Assembly (NCBI GenBank): GCA_018223365.1
Contig: JAGTTP010000002.1
Span: forward strand, 558,001 to 622,000
Direction: 5' to 3'
Length of the DNA stretch: 64,000 nt
Source: Clostridiaceae bacterium Marseille-Q4145
GTDB lineage: Bacteria; Bacillota; Clostridia; Lachnospirales; Lachnospiraceae
The notes under the pieces are model-generated. The model was not told the DNA's origin and ran no database searches. It saw only the letters and a program-made list of their open reading frames with translations. Positions 9,255 through 17,546 of this stretch are shown here, piece by piece (the stretch's first letter is position 1; every line of letters begins with the position of its first letter). The position numbers and the translations under genes are program-made.

Positions 9255-9494
9255 ATGATGAAGTCTACAAAAAAGTGTCCTCTATTCTCCACAATCAGTT
9301 TAGCTGCTGATGGCGACGAAGTGGCAATAGAGAAAATTTTAAATCACTATGACGCTTACATATCAAAAGCAAGTTTACGCCCGTTCTATGATGAACACGG
9401 AAATATGTATATTGTGGTCGATATGGAACTGAAAGGCAGAATTAGAGCTGCCCTTATTAAAGCAATTCTAGGTTTTGAAGTCAGAGTGAAATAA
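9255..9494 (+). CDS. Helix-turn-helix domain protein (Tn916 Orf8)
   Basis: 79 residues of the small Orf8-like family, which pairs with Orf7 in Tn916-like elements. It contains a conserved block around YDAYISKAS and a C-terminal LKGRIRAALIKAI helix. GAGGAGGA lies upstream; a second ATG immediately follows the first, so the start could be 9258. Confidence 0.8.
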   Translation: MMKSTKKCPLFSTISLAADGDEVAIEKILNHYDAYISKASLRPFYDEHGNMYIVVDMELKGRIRAALIKAILGFEVRVK

Positions 9495-9566
9495 GCGAAT
9501 ATATACGGAGTGTGATACCACCTCATTCCAGCTCCGTTTTACAAGTGTTCTTTGAAAATTGAATAA

Positions 9567-9797
9567 AGTAATCAGATACGTTTGATATGCGGTGAGCCGA
9601 CGGACTGGAACGCCATGACCCATGAAAAGGAGGGATAAAGAAGCGAGCGACCACGCCAGTGATCCGTAAGCGACTGTTGGAAAAGTTGCTGCCATGACCC
9701 GTATATCAGAATAATGATACACTCGCATGGTGCGGTTCACCCATCAGAATGGGAATGGTGAAATTCCAGTGGAGCTTTCCAAAGCCATCTGATTACT
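9567..9797 (+). ncRNA. Candidate structured RNA in the ICE regulatory region
   Basis: The gap between the Orf8 gene and the next reading frame has nested pairing. AGTAATCAGAT (9567-9577) pairs perfectly with ATCTGATTACT (9787-9797). Inside it, GGTGAGCCG (9591-9599) pairs with CGGTTCACC (9733-9741) with one G-U. Two local hairpins sit near the 3' side: CCCAT/ATGGG (9740-9753) and GGAAT/ATTCC (9752-9767), which share bases and so may be alternatives. CCATGACCC also occurs twice (near 9613 and 9693). No coding frame fits. It may be an RNA regulator or a recombination-related structure; I cannot match it to a named family. Confidence 0.55.
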
Positions 9798-9877
9798 TCT
9801 TACTTTATAGACAAATTCTTTCATAATGTACAAGCATTTTTGCATACTTTGTAAATATATTGTAGTGAGGTGGTTCA

Positions 9878-10021
9878 ATGGCAAATGACGCAAAGGTAGT
9901 TTGCAAGAATGTTTTTAAAAATTGTGATAAAGCGGCGTTTACAAAAGCATTTACTCTAAAATGGATAGAGTTGATAAATCAATATGAAAAAAATAAAGGA
10001 AGGGCAACTCCTGCCAGATGA
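9878..10021 (+). CDS. Small hypothetical ICE protein
   Basis: 47 residues, start supported by GTGAGGTGG. Lysine-rich, two Cys near the N-terminus, no recognised motif. Its position just before the recombinase is that of an excisionase or recombination directionality factor in related elements, which makes it a candidate by location only. Confidence 0.5.
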   Translation: MANDAKVVCKNVFKNCDKAAFTKAFTLKWIELINQYEKNKGRATPAR

Positions 10022-10024
10022 TAG

Positions 10025-10074
10025 ACAAACTATCCTACAAGATGTTATAATAACATTATGTAGAGATAGTTTGT
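10025..10074 (+). promoter_or_regulatory. Long dyad around the recombinase promoter
   Basis: ACAAACTATCCTACA (10025-10039) and TGTAGAGATAGTTTGT (10059-10074) are inverted repeats with one mismatch. A TATAAT box (10046-10051) sits in the space between them. This looks like an operator or hairpin controlling recombinase expression. Confidence 0.5.
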
Positions 10075-10102
10075 TTCGTCTTCTCAAAAAGGAGAACGAA
10101 GC

Positions 10103-11671
10103 ATGATAGAATCAAAATCAAGAGTTGCTATTTATTGCCGCTTATCAGAGGAAGATAGAAACAAACAATCAGAAACAGACGACAGTAACAGTATTCAGAA
10201 TCAAAAGTCAATGTTACTTCAATACTCATTAGAGCATGGTTGGGAAGTCTACAACATATACAGTGATGATGATTACACTGGTTCTGACAGACGACGACCA
10301 GAATTTAACAGGTTGTTGGAGGACGCAAAGAATCGTAAATTTGATATTGTCCTTTGTAAGACACAATCCAGATTTACCAGAGAACTAGAATTAGTGGAAA
10401 AATATATCCACGGTCTTTTTCCTATTTGGGGTATTCGCTTCATCAGCATTGTTGATAATGCAGATACCGCTAATAAAGGAAATAAGAAATCAAGACAGAT
10501 TAACGGTCTGGTGAATGAGTGGTACTTGGAGGATATGTCAGAGAACATTAAAAGCGTTCTCACTGACAGAAGAAAGAACGGACACCATATCGGTGCTTTT
10601 GCTCTGTATGGTTACAAAAAAGACCCTGACGTAAAAGGGCATTTGATTATTGATGAAGAAGCTGCGGAAGTTGTCAGAGAAGTTTTTACACTGTTTTCAC
10701 AGGGATATGGAAAGACCGCCATTGCCCGTATGCTGAATGACAGAGGAATACCAAACCCTACGGAATACAAACGACTTCATGGTTTGCGTTACAAGCAGCC
10801 TAAAACGAAAAACAGTACCCTATGGAAATATTTTGCCATATCAGATATGTTGGTGAATGAAATCTATATCGGGAATATGGTTCAAGGGAAATATGGCAGC
10901 GTTTCTTATAAGACAAAGCAAAACAAACCCAGACCCAAAGACGAGTGGTACAGAGTTGAGGGTACACATGAGCCGATTATTGACCGTGAGTTATGGGATA
11001 GGGTTCAAGCATTGGTAGCTCAAAAGGCAAAACCTTTCACAGTTGGCACAATCGGTTTATTTGCCAGAAAAGCTCGCTGTATGAATTGTGGTTATACAAT
11101 GCGTTCGTCAAAGAATCATGGTAAGCATTATTTACAATGCTCTAACCGCCATGTAGCAAAGGACGCTTGTATAGGTTCTTTCATTTCAGTAGACAAATTA
11201 GAAAAAGCTGTGATTGATGAACTTAATAAGTTATCCGCAGAATATCTTGACAAAGATGAGCTTGAACAAAATGTGCAATTCAACAATGACTTGCGAGGTC
11301 AAAAAGAAGCTCTGGAAACGGAGATTGCTGCTTATCAAAAAAAGATTGCGGAATATACAAAAGGAATCCGAGAATTATATTTAGATAAGGTAAAGGGTAT
11401 TCTTTCCGAACTTGATTACTTGGATTTATCCAAAGACTTCTCAACACAAAAAGAAAGGCTCGAAAAACTGGTGATTGATACGCAGAAACAGCTTGATGTT
11501 ATTGAAAGAAAAATGCTGATTGGCGACAACAGACGACAGTTAATCGAGCAATATACAAATCTTGAACACTTAGACAGGGAAACGGTTGAAAAGCTGATTG
11601 ATTATGTATTGGTTGGCAAAAAAGACCCTGTAACTAAGGAAGTACCTATTGAAATACATTGGAATTTCTAG
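10103..11671 (+). CDS. Large serine recombinase of the ICE (TndX-like)
   Basis: 522 residues. The N-terminal resolvase domain has the nucleophile in AIYCRLSEED (S15) and the downstream Arg in TQSRFTRELE. Then come the recombinase domain (about 165-290), a zinc ribbon (CMNCGYTMRSS ... CSNRH, about 330-350) and a coiled coil (about 370-480). The length is typical of TndX/TnpX enzymes that excise and integrate Tn5397-like elements as circles. AAAAAGGAGA lies upstream of the ATG. It lies at the right end, 83 bases from the cotJC junction it presumably created. Confidence 0.93.
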   Translation: MIESKSRVAIYCRLSEEDRNKQSETDDSNSIQNQKSMLLQYSLEHGWEVYNIYSDDDYTGSDRRRPEFNRLLEDAKNRKFDIVLCKTQSRFTRELELVEKYIHGLFPIWGIRFISIVDNADTANKGNKKSRQINGLVNEWYLEDMSENIKSVLTDRRKNGHHIGAFALYGYKKDPDVKGHLIIDEEAAEVVREVFTLFSQGYGKTAIARMLNDRGIPNPTEYKRLHGLRYKQPKTKNSTLWKYFAISDMLVNEIYIGNMVQGKYGSVSYKTKQNKPRPKDEWYRVEGTHEPIIDRELWDRVQALVAQKAKPFTVGTIGLFARKARCMNCGYTMRSSKNHGKHYLQCSNRHVAKDACIGSFISVDKLEKAVIDELNKLSAEYLDKDELEQNVQFNNDLRGQKEALETEIAAYQKKIAEYTKGIRELYLDKVKGILSELDYLDLSKDFSTQKERLEKLVIDTQKQLDVIERKMLIGDNRRQLIEQYTNLEHLDRETVEKLIDYVLVGKKDPVTKEVPIEIHWNF

Positions 11672-11680
11672 GGTTCTCAT

Positions 11681-11703
11681 ATCTGGCAGCTAGTATGCCA
11701 GAT
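11681..11703 (+). terminator. Hairpin at the ICE right end
   Basis: ATCTGGCA and TGCCAGAT form an 8-bp stem 9 bases after the recombinase stop. There is no T-run directly after it, so it may be a terminator of weak type or part of the end structure. Confidence 0.4.
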
Positions 11704-11754
11704 TATCGGGAACTTTCTTTTAAAACCTCAATGTTGTCTTTATACAATCGCACC

Positions 11755-11970
11755 CTCCGCAGCAAGGTCCTCCGTGAGATCAGTGATTGCATCTCCCTTG
11801 GACTGAAACTCACAGGCATTAAACGGAATGCCGCCTGCTGCCTGTGGCCACAGCGCTGTAGTATGATCTACATAGTATTTGTCAAAACCGGATGCTTTTA
11901 ATTCTTCCATGGTCATATTCTTTGTCAACTGATATACAATGGCACATATCATTTCCAGATGAGCCAGCTC
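11755..11970 (-). pseudogene. cotJC: cotJC fragment 3 (codons 65-136), between ICE and prophage
   Basis: 72 intact codons of the CotJC Mn-catalase family on the minus strand, from ELAHLEMI (metal ligands E65 and H68) to LTEDLAAE (ligand E136). At the 11,970 side, the prophage end replaces the preceding codons. At 11,755, the ICE end replaces the following codons, giving GAIV and a stop. No frameshift or internal stop is present, which suggests the gene is still under selection or was interrupted recently. The rest (about 55-60 codons) should lie on the other side of the ICE, outside the window. Codon numbering follows Bacillus CotJC. Confidence 0.9.
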
Positions 11971-11995
11971 GTAGGTACATACACGTTGGAAATGA
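11969..11995. other. Prophage left attachment junction
   Basis: On the minus strand the phage arm reads ...CCTAC then GA then cotJC GCTGGCTC. The GA at 11,969-11,970 is shared with the right junction (34,923-34,924) and is the likely crossover dinucleotide. CACGTTGGAAATGA at 11,982-11,995 is the inverse of 34,898-34,911, so the two arms form a dyad in the reconstructed attP. Confidence 0.8.
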
Positions 11996-12118
11996 TTTTT
12001 TATCGGTCACATGCTCTTTTCAAGATTAGCATTCCAATCTTAACGTAAAATGGCAAATTCATTATAACCTTTCCTTTTCCGACTTTAGTATATTTGATAT
12101 TTTCATCTCAAAAATATA

Positions 12119-12147
12119 TTGACACATCCAAAAGCATTGCATATAAT
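12119..12147 (+). promoter_or_regulatory. Consensus sigma-A promoter
   Basis: TTGACA, 17 bases, TATAAT: a perfect match to the vegetative consensus, 42 bases before the start of the next gene. Confidence 0.85.
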
Positions 12148-12188
12148 AAATTTATTAAATTCAACAAGCAAAGAAGGAAATGATAAAC

Positions 12189-12548
12189 ATGACCAAAAAA
12201 ATAATTTCTCCTATCCATCCTGCTACTTTATCTCTACCTGAAACCCTTGGCAATACCACATTAAATGACTTACTAATAGATGAAAACACCGAAGTCGTAA
12301 AAAAGAAGAATAAACTATCCTTTCGACGAAATACTGAATTCGGAGTTGCAACATTGGAAATCGAATCATATGATAGCGGACGAAAAACAATTTTTCAATC
12401 TACTATTCCTAAAAAAGATAAAAAAGCTGATCATATCGACGATATAATCAAAATGAAAAAAAATGGAATTAAACAAAAAGACATAGCATTTCAACTCGGA
12501 ATGTCTGAATCATATGTGACAAAACTTCTGCAGGATTATAAAAAATAA
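12189..12548 (+). CDS. Lysogen-expressed hypothetical with C-terminal HTH
   Basis: 119 residues. The C-terminal 45 residues form a helix-turn-helix of the resolvase/sigma type (IIKMKKNGIKQKDIAFQLGM). The N-terminal part is not recognised. The ATG at 12,189 is better spaced from AAGGAAA than the ATG at 12,180. With its own perfect promoter and terminator, and opposite orientation to the late genes at the prophage end, it has the profile of a lysogenic-conversion gene. It may be a regulator; the target is unknown. Confidence 0.6.
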   Translation: MTKKIISPIHPATLSLPETLGNTTLNDLLIDENTEVVKKKNKLSFRRNTEFGVATLEIESYDSGRKTIFQSTIPKKDKKADHIDDIIKMKKNGIKQKDIAFQLGMSESYVTKLLQDYKK

Positions 12549-12575
12549 AGGGCATTTTGCCCTTTATTTTTTTAA
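12547..12575 (+). terminator. Terminator
   Basis: AAAGGGCA / TGCCCTTT stem followed by ATTTTTTT; it overlaps the stop codon of the preceding gene. Confidence 0.9.
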
Positions 12576-12652
12576 TTTTCTTCATTCATGCATCCCTATA
12601 TATGACACCCTATTTGAACATTAGCTTTCCAATAAATTGATTTCGTTATCAT

Positions 12653-13280
12653 TTATGCCTGACCAATCACAGAATCATAGCCTGCATCTTTCAGCCGTTT
12701 CTTCATTGCTTCCGCATTGCTCTTCTTGGTGTATGCGCCTACCTGTACCCTGTACAGAATTCCGGCCAGATCCACCGTCGTCAAAATTGCCTGGAAACCT
12801 TTGGTCTGCAGTTCCTTTTTCAGTTTCACAGCATTGTCCTCTTTCCGAAACGCGCCCAACTGAACTCTGTACAGGAATCCAGATCCGGAGCTGCTCTGCT
12901 TAATTGCCCCACCGTGGATGCCCTGGGCGATTAACAGCGCCACATCCGTCTTCTCTGCGATCTCACAATCTGCCGAGCTGTCACAGAAGAAGCTTTCCAC
13001 GATAACCGCAGGTGCTTTCGTTTTTGCCAGCATATACAGATTATCCCTTTTCTGAATTCCACGATTCTTAAAGACCGTTGCCAGCTGCTTCTGAATCTGC
13101 TGTGCAAATGCCTTGCCCTTTTCAGATTTATAGAGCACTTCGCATCCTCGTCCATTATGCAGCGCAGACGCATTCAGATGCAGTTCCACTACAAGATCAT
13201 AGTTTCCGGACTTTTCAATGTTGAGTTTATAATTCTTTTCCTCCGTGGACTTTGCAAAACGCAACTCCGGACAGATTGCT
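12653..13280 (-). pseudogene. N-acetylmuramoyl-L-alanine amidase with two SPOR repeats, 5'-truncated
   Basis: The 3' part of a phage lysis enzyme. The Amidase_3 core is visible from about KSTEEKNYKLNIEKSG, with the zinc His in VELHLNA and the catalytic Glu in AVIVESFFCD. Two tandem SPOR repeats (GFLYRVQLGAF... and GILYRVQVGAY...) bind denuded peptidoglycan. The N-terminal part holding the first zinc ligands (His, Glu) is absent; upstream sequence is the portal gene in a different frame. An open frame continues to 13,477 but only as a shadow of the portal gene. It is therefore probably inactive. Confidence 0.8.
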
Positions 13281-14294
13281 AGCGTTACAGTATGCCTCAT
13301 AGGAAATCTGTGGCTGAGATACCTCCACCTGCTGATTCGCCTTTTCCGACATGTTATCGCCGATGGCAATAAAATCATTATCAAACGGGTTCGCTGGGAG
13401 CAGTTCCCCGGTATCCGGATCCCGTGGAATAAGTTTATCTGGAATATATCTCTTGATACGTCCCATTCGGATAGCATCCACCCACTGGCTGATCACTTCA
13501 TCCAGACCGTCCAGTACATCCGTCTTACTATCGAACAGAGCCTTGCCACGACCCTTATATTTGACAGAAGAAAATATTTTGAGTGGTGCTGCCAGCATCA
13601 GATCTCCAGGAATACCGATGTCTATCAGATGAGCAGTCTCCGGCAGACGCTTCAGTTCCGCCTCTTTTCCTGCATCATCATACAGTTTGTAACGGACATA
13701 TCCGTGTCCGTATCTCTCTTCAAGACGGAATGTCCTGTTTCCATCTTTGTAGTCGGTATAAAATTTGATTTCTTTGAGCTTAGAATGCACATACACAAAA
13801 TCCACATTCTCAGCATCGTAGAACTCTATGATCGGATACTGGCTGCATTCATCCGCCGTTATCTTAAACGCCCCATCACCGGATGCCAATGCGCCGGCGA
13901 TTCCTTCCCCAATCACATCGTTCAGGCGCTCTTCCTGAAATATCGTATTCCACAGTTCCTCAACTGCTCCTTGGTTCTCTCCAAAGGAGATGTCGTCCAT
14001 GTCAGCCAGGATCATATCCCGGTACCGGTCGATAACAGTTGCCACGATGCCACTGTGCATCTTACGGACACTGCCCTGTGCTTTCGCTGCCCAGAAACGT
14101 GCTTTTTCAACATCGAAACGAGCGGTTTTTTGAAAATACTGCTCGATCTCTGCAGAATCACCTCGATACCACAATTTATTCCGGATTACATTGGCCAGGA
14201 ATGTATGCGGCTCAATAATCACTACTTCTCTGTCCCTTTTTGTTTCAATTCGGAACAGCTTTTTTACAAAATTCTGAATCCAGTTTATCTTCAT
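13227..14294 (-). CDS. Phage portal protein, 3'-truncated (SPP1-like)
   Basis: About 335 genuine portal residues (start ATG 14,294 after GGGGG; a GTG at 14,297 is also possible). Sequences such as GIAGALASGDGAFKI and IIEFYDAENVDFVY are typical of the gp6-like portal family, which forms the DNA channel of the capsid vertex. Full-length proteins are about 450-500 residues. Here homology stops at about QPQISYEAYC (near 13,287) and the frame ends 19 codons later inside amidase DNA. Overlaps the terminase gene. Probably non-functional. Confidence 0.8.
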   Translation of the reverse strand: MKINWIQNFVKKLFRIETKRDREVVIIEPHTFLANVIRNKLWYRGDSAEIEQYFQKTARFDVEKARFWAAKAQGSVRKMHSGIVATVIDRYRDMILADMDDISFGENQGAVEELWNTIFQEERLNDVIGEGIAGALASGDGAFKITADECSQYPIIEFYDAENVDFVYVHSKLKEIKFYTDYKDGNRTFRLEERYGHGYVRYKLYDDAGKEAELKRLPETAHLIDIGIPGDLMLAAPLKIFSSVKYKGRGKALFDSKTDVLDGLDEVISQWVDAIRMGRIKRYIPDKLIPRDPDTGELLPANPFDNDFIAIGDNMSEKANQQVEVSQPQISYEAYCNASNLSGVAFCKVHGGKEL

Positions 14295-15679
14295 CACCCC
14301 CTGTAAATCTTGCTCTGATATGGAATCCAGCCATACTGTACAGAGTTGACCATATGATCATGTCCATCTTCTGGCATATTATCTTTATCTTCCCGCCAAC
14401 TGTATATTTCCAGCTCATGTATGTATTCCGGACAGGTGTCTAACACATAGAAACACGGCTCTTTGTCTGCATCATAAGCAAACCATCCTAACTGGGCATT
14501 GATACGATCAATAATCTCCATCTGCTTCCATGCATCATTGAGCACATATACGCAGCCATTTCTACGCTTATACTTATTCCACTCCTGCATGGTTGCCTGA
14601 TCGGCATTGTCTAAGAATGCATTTTTTGCAAAGCCCCATTCTTTCCGGTTCCGATCCATGAAATCCACAATGTTAATTACCGTATCAGAAGGAGCAAGTG
14701 GTTTTTCCAACTCGGCATTGTTATACACTTTCTCTGCCAGAACAATACATCTGCCCTTGTTTGTTATTCCAAGAAAGGACAATGCGATTGTATCCGGCGA
14801 CTTCTGGGAATATGACGTATCGATGCCAACCGAAAAGTACATGAAAAATTCCTTTTTCTTTGGCTCTCCGGGACGTTGGACAAATTGCCCCGCCCACTCT
14901 TTTGACTTTACGTGAATTTTCCGATCGAAGTTTGAAAACACCAGACCAGTTGCCTTACCTCGCAGCCCCAGGATCTTATTCTTCCAGATCTTCGTGCCCT
15001 TCGGTGTGTTCTGGATGATCCGCTGCTTCTTTTCTTCCGGAAGGCCGGCATTATCGTCAAAAGAGAAGAACCAATGCACCCAGCGGGGCTTTGGTTCCTC
15101 TTTCAGCTCATCTTTAATTTCTTGCGGAGTCTCTGTCTCCCATTCCGGAAGCGGCCTGCTGCAGTTAATGTATTCCTTGTACACATCCAGGCTTGGATCA
15201 TCCGGGTTCAGTGTTGCCATCAGGTAATCGCACCGCATGGACGCCTCACGGACAAAATCAATATCTGCAGTGTTGATCTCATCAATGTACAGGCACCCAT
15301 ACTGACCACCCAGGGCATCCTTCCACTTCCGCTTATTGCCATAGCCAACTACGAAGACAATCTTGTCACCGCCAGATGTATGGAACAAAATATGTGGCAT
15401 CTTGTATTCCCCGGATCCATTTCCCTTGTATTCCACCAGCATACCAAAATCATCCAAGATTCCCAAATCCTTGTTGATGATATTCTTCTCAGCTGCTCCG
15501 GTGTCATCTGCTGCCAGGATATGCAGCTTCTTTGGACTCTCAGCTACCTTCAGCATGAACTTGAACAACCCTACTGTCGTCTTTCCGGCCGCCGTAGTGC
15601 CCTCCAGAAACTCTGCCGGAGCGTTGCACCGAAGGAAGGCCTTGTACTTGTCCGACAGTACCAGACGTTCAGTGCTCAC
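14294..15679 (-). CDS. Phage terminase large subunit
   Basis: 461 residues, full length. ATPase domain with Walker A in LEGTTAAGKTTVGL (about residues 25-38) and Walker B in CLYIDEINTA. The C-terminal RNase H-like nuclease has Asp residues in FSVGIDTSYSQ and FLDNADQ. It cuts and packages DNA into the procapsid through the portal. GTG start, overlapping the small-subunit stop. The gene looks intact although its portal partner is broken. Confidence 0.9.
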   Translation of the reverse strand: MSTERLVLSDKYKAFLRCNAPAEFLEGTTAAGKTTVGLFKFMLKVAESPKKLHILAADDTGAAEKNIINKDLGILDDFGMLVEYKGNGSGEYKMPHILFHTSGGDKIVFVVGYGNKRKWKDALGGQYGCLYIDEINTADIDFVREASMRCDYLMATLNPDDPSLDVYKEYINCSRPLPEWETETPQEIKDELKEEPKPRWVHWFFSFDDNAGLPEEKKQRIIQNTPKGTKIWKNKILGLRGKATGLVFSNFDRKIHVKSKEWAGQFVQRPGEPKKKEFFMYFSVGIDTSYSQKSPDTIALSFLGITNKGRCIVLAEKVYNNAELEKPLAPSDTVINIVDFMDRNRKEWGFAKNAFLDNADQATMQEWNKYKRRNGCVYVLNDAWKQMEIIDRINAQLGWFAYDADKEPCFYVLDTCPEYIHELEIYSWREDKDNMPEDGHDHMVNSVQYGWIPYQSKIYRG

Positions 15680-16182
15680 TATCCACCACCTCGCATCTGC
15701 TGCAGGATATCATCCAGCTTCTTCTTTTCATCGTCCAGACCAGAGACTTCCACCCGGTCTTTGAACATTCCCAGATGCCGCCCCAGTAACTCCAAGGCTT
15801 TCTCTTTGTCATTCAGTTTCAGCTCGATACCGAACTTTCCCTGCTTAATTCCAGCAATCGCTCTGATCTGTTCATCCGACATATCAGCCGTATTGGTCAA
15901 GACTACTCGTCCCTTCACAATCTGTGCAAAGTCAGAAGCTCTGGCAAAGGCAATGGCTGCCAGTTCCTGCAGCACCATATCCTGGGTGATCTCTGTCCGC
16001 TTCTGCCGGTCCTGCATCCGCTTCTCGATATATGCTGCAACCTTAACATTCTTTAACAACCGCGCAGCTGCCGCTGCTGCAGTCTCATCGTTCTTCACCC
16101 GGGGATATGCAACCTTGTAAGCCCGGGTGGCATTCAGATCGATCAGGTACTCATCTGCAAATATCTTCTGTTTTTCAGTCAT
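15679..16182 (-). CDS. Phage terminase small subunit (Terminase_2)
   Basis: 167 residues. The N-terminal segment KQKIFADEYLIDLNATRAYK with a helix-turn-helix is diagnostic for the family that recognises the packaging site. A coiled C-terminal region follows. GAGGTGAGCC precedes the ATG. First gene of the packaging operon. Confidence 0.9.
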   Translation of the reverse strand: MTEKQKIFADEYLIDLNATRAYKVAYPRVKNDETAAAAAARLLKNVKVAAYIEKRMQDRQKRTEITQDMVLQELAAIAFARASDFAQIVKGRVVLTNTADMSDEQIRAIAGIKQGKFGIELKLNDKEKALELLGRHLGMFKDRVEVSGLDDEKKKLDDILQQMRGGG

Positions 16183-16248
16183 CCAGGCTCACCTCACTTT
16201 CATTTTAGGGCAGAAAAAGAGCCACCCGGTGAGGTGACTCTTTGATTG

Positions 16249-16815
16249 CTATATTACTTTTTTCGTATTGATCTCATAAAACATTTTTACATTTTCACGT
16301 AACGAATTAATGCTCTCTTGATCTTCATCAAACTCTTTTAATCGTTTCAAAAGAATTTGATATTTTTCACTATTTACCAATGCTAGAATTTGTCCTTGGG
16401 TCGCGTTTTCATTAACATATTCTAATTTATTTACCGTGAGTCCATTCACACAAACTAAAATTCTTTGTAAATCATTTTCTATTTGATCGCAGTATTTGTA
16501 TTTTTTACTCTTAGCACCTATTTTAATCTTTAAACACCATATGCTATTTAATGCCGTATCAAAATCTTCCACAGCCTTTATCTTTTCATTCTTCTGAGCC
16601 GTTGTTAAAAATTGTTGCGCCGACATTGTCGCATCCGTAATGTTAGCAATTACCCTGACACTCTCATCAACAATCTGATTGCAAAAAGTCAGAATGCGAT
16701 CTTGTTTTGCATCCTTTAATGTATTTTTCATAACGAATATTGCAATTACCGCGCCAACCAGCGTTCCTATAACAGAACCAATAAAACTCAACCAATCTCC
16801 TGGTTGTATTTGCAT
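16249..16815 (-). CDS. Membrane-anchored hypothetical between terS and the late regulator
   Basis: 188 residues (ATG 16,815 after TTGGAGGG). One N-terminal membrane span (about residues 9-31; LSFIGSVIGTLVGAVIAIFV) followed by a roughly 150-residue cytoplasmic helical domain. No recognised family. It is AT-richer than its neighbours and sits behind its own terminator, at a place where prophages often carry extra accessory or defence genes. I do not assign a function. Confidence 0.6.
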   Translation of the reverse strand: MQIQPGDWLSFIGSVIGTLVGAVIAIFVMKNTLKDAKQDRILTFCNQIVDESVRVIANITDATMSAQQFLTTAQKNEKIKAVEDFDTALNSIWCLKIKIGAKSKKYKYCDQIENDLQRILVCVNGLTVNKLEYVNENATQGQILALVNSEKYQILLKRLKEFDEDQESINSLRENVKMFYEINTKKVI

Positions 16816-16849
16816 AAAGTTTCCCTCCAACACGTTTTTCTTTATTTTA

Positions 16850-16880
16850 CAACAAAACATCCTGCATTTCTACAGGATGT
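16850..16880 (-). terminator. Terminator ending the early/middle operon
   Basis: On the minus strand ACATCCTG / CAGGATGT followed by TTTTGTTG. It stops leftward transcription before the membrane-protein gene. Confidence 0.75.
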
Positions 16881-17060
16881 CTCAAAAAATGTGTTGGATT
16901 GTTACAGTCTTCGCATCACTGCCGGCATACTGTAGAAGCCGAGTCCCCGCCGAAGCTGTGACACTTCGACAAGGTGAGAAAGGTACTTTACATGCAAACA
17001 GGCTTATCTGTCAGCCCAATTATATTGTAAAACGACTTTTCCGACCAAAACGACCTTTTT

Positions 17061-17480
17061 TCATTTTATCCCTGATTTTTTTAAATATGCATCCCGAATA
17101 TGTAACCGAATATAATCCCCTCTTCCTCCATACCCTGTTTTCTCTGCAATCTTTACCCAGGAAATACCTTCACAATACCGCATTCGAAATATAACCCTAA
17201 TCTGACCATCCGGAATATCCGCAATCCATTTTTCAACAAAAGCTACCTGCTGTTTTCTACGCTCCAGGACACCACGTCGATGGCCATATAAATCCCAATC
17301 AAAGCCGACTACACTTTGGGGCTGCGGGTATCCCCTCTTGTAATCCAGAATTACACTATTTCCAAAACCAGAATCCGATGTCAGCATTTCCTGCAGTTCA
17401 GCTTCCAGAAAAGGAATCTCTCTTTTGTATTTGCGGTAATTTCCAAGCAATTTTTTTGTCATCCGCATATTTTCGCTCAT
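17061..17480 (-). CDS. Phage late-gene transcription regulator (ArpU/RinA-like)
   Basis: 139 residues. A helical N-terminal half and a sigma-like C-terminal helix-turn-helix (about 95-135; GISWVKIAEKTGYGGRGDYIR) match the ArpU/RinA-type activators placed just before terminase genes in Firmicutes prophages. They activate the packaging and structural operon. The 17,481-17,546 gap contains nothing notable; the 180 bases on the left side to 16,880 are non-coding and may hold its target promoter. Confidence 0.7.
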   Translation of the reverse strand: MSENMRMTKKLLGNYRKYKREIPFLEAELQEMLTSDSGFGNSVILDYKRGYPQPQSVVGFDWDLYGHRRGVLERRKQQVAFVEKWIADIPDGQIRVIFRMRYCEGISWVKIAEKTGYGGRGDYIRLHIRDAYLKKSGIK

Positions 17481-17546
17481 TGCTCTTCCTCTCTTTCATT
17501 TTTGGTAGGCCTATGCTATATAGACAATCGAATTCTCATTTTGGTT

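Larger units (their letters stand above)
1..11754 (+). mobile_element. Tn916-family ICE, right part, with a serine recombinase
   Basis: Gene order VirB4-like, Orf15-like, NlpC/P60 (Orf14), TcpC (Orf13), cargo, XRE (Orf9), sigma-like (Orf7), Orf8-like, then recombinase matches the right half of Tn916. The tyrosine integrase and Xis are replaced by a TndX-like large serine recombinase, as in Tn5397. The left part of the element (relaxase, coupling protein, oriT) lies outside the window. The right end is placed at 11,754/11,755 because cotJC coding sequence begins exactly there. Backbone genes have moderate GC, while the 5.0-7.8 kb cargo is clearly AT-richer, suggesting separate acquisition. The exact boundary is an inference from where cotJC homology stops. 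Confidence 0.88.

Noticed and set aside
9567..9797. Group II intron or its remnant in the ICE
   Set aside because: There are GGTGAAA-like and GGTTC pieces, but no maturase gene, no GTGYG start, and no proper domain V hairpin.
11740..11952. Independent small protein of 70 residues
   Set aside because: It is an internal piece of cotJC; the frame's Met is an internal residue and the end GAIV is ICE sequence.
12653..13477. Intact 274-residue amidase
   Set aside because: The first 70 residues are the portal gene read in a wrong frame; amidase homology begins only near 13,280 and lacks the first zinc ligands.
15074..16120. 348-residue plus-strand reading frame over the terminase genes
   Set aside because: Shadow of terS/terL; composition (Ser/Leu/Cys-rich) is typical of an antisense frame.
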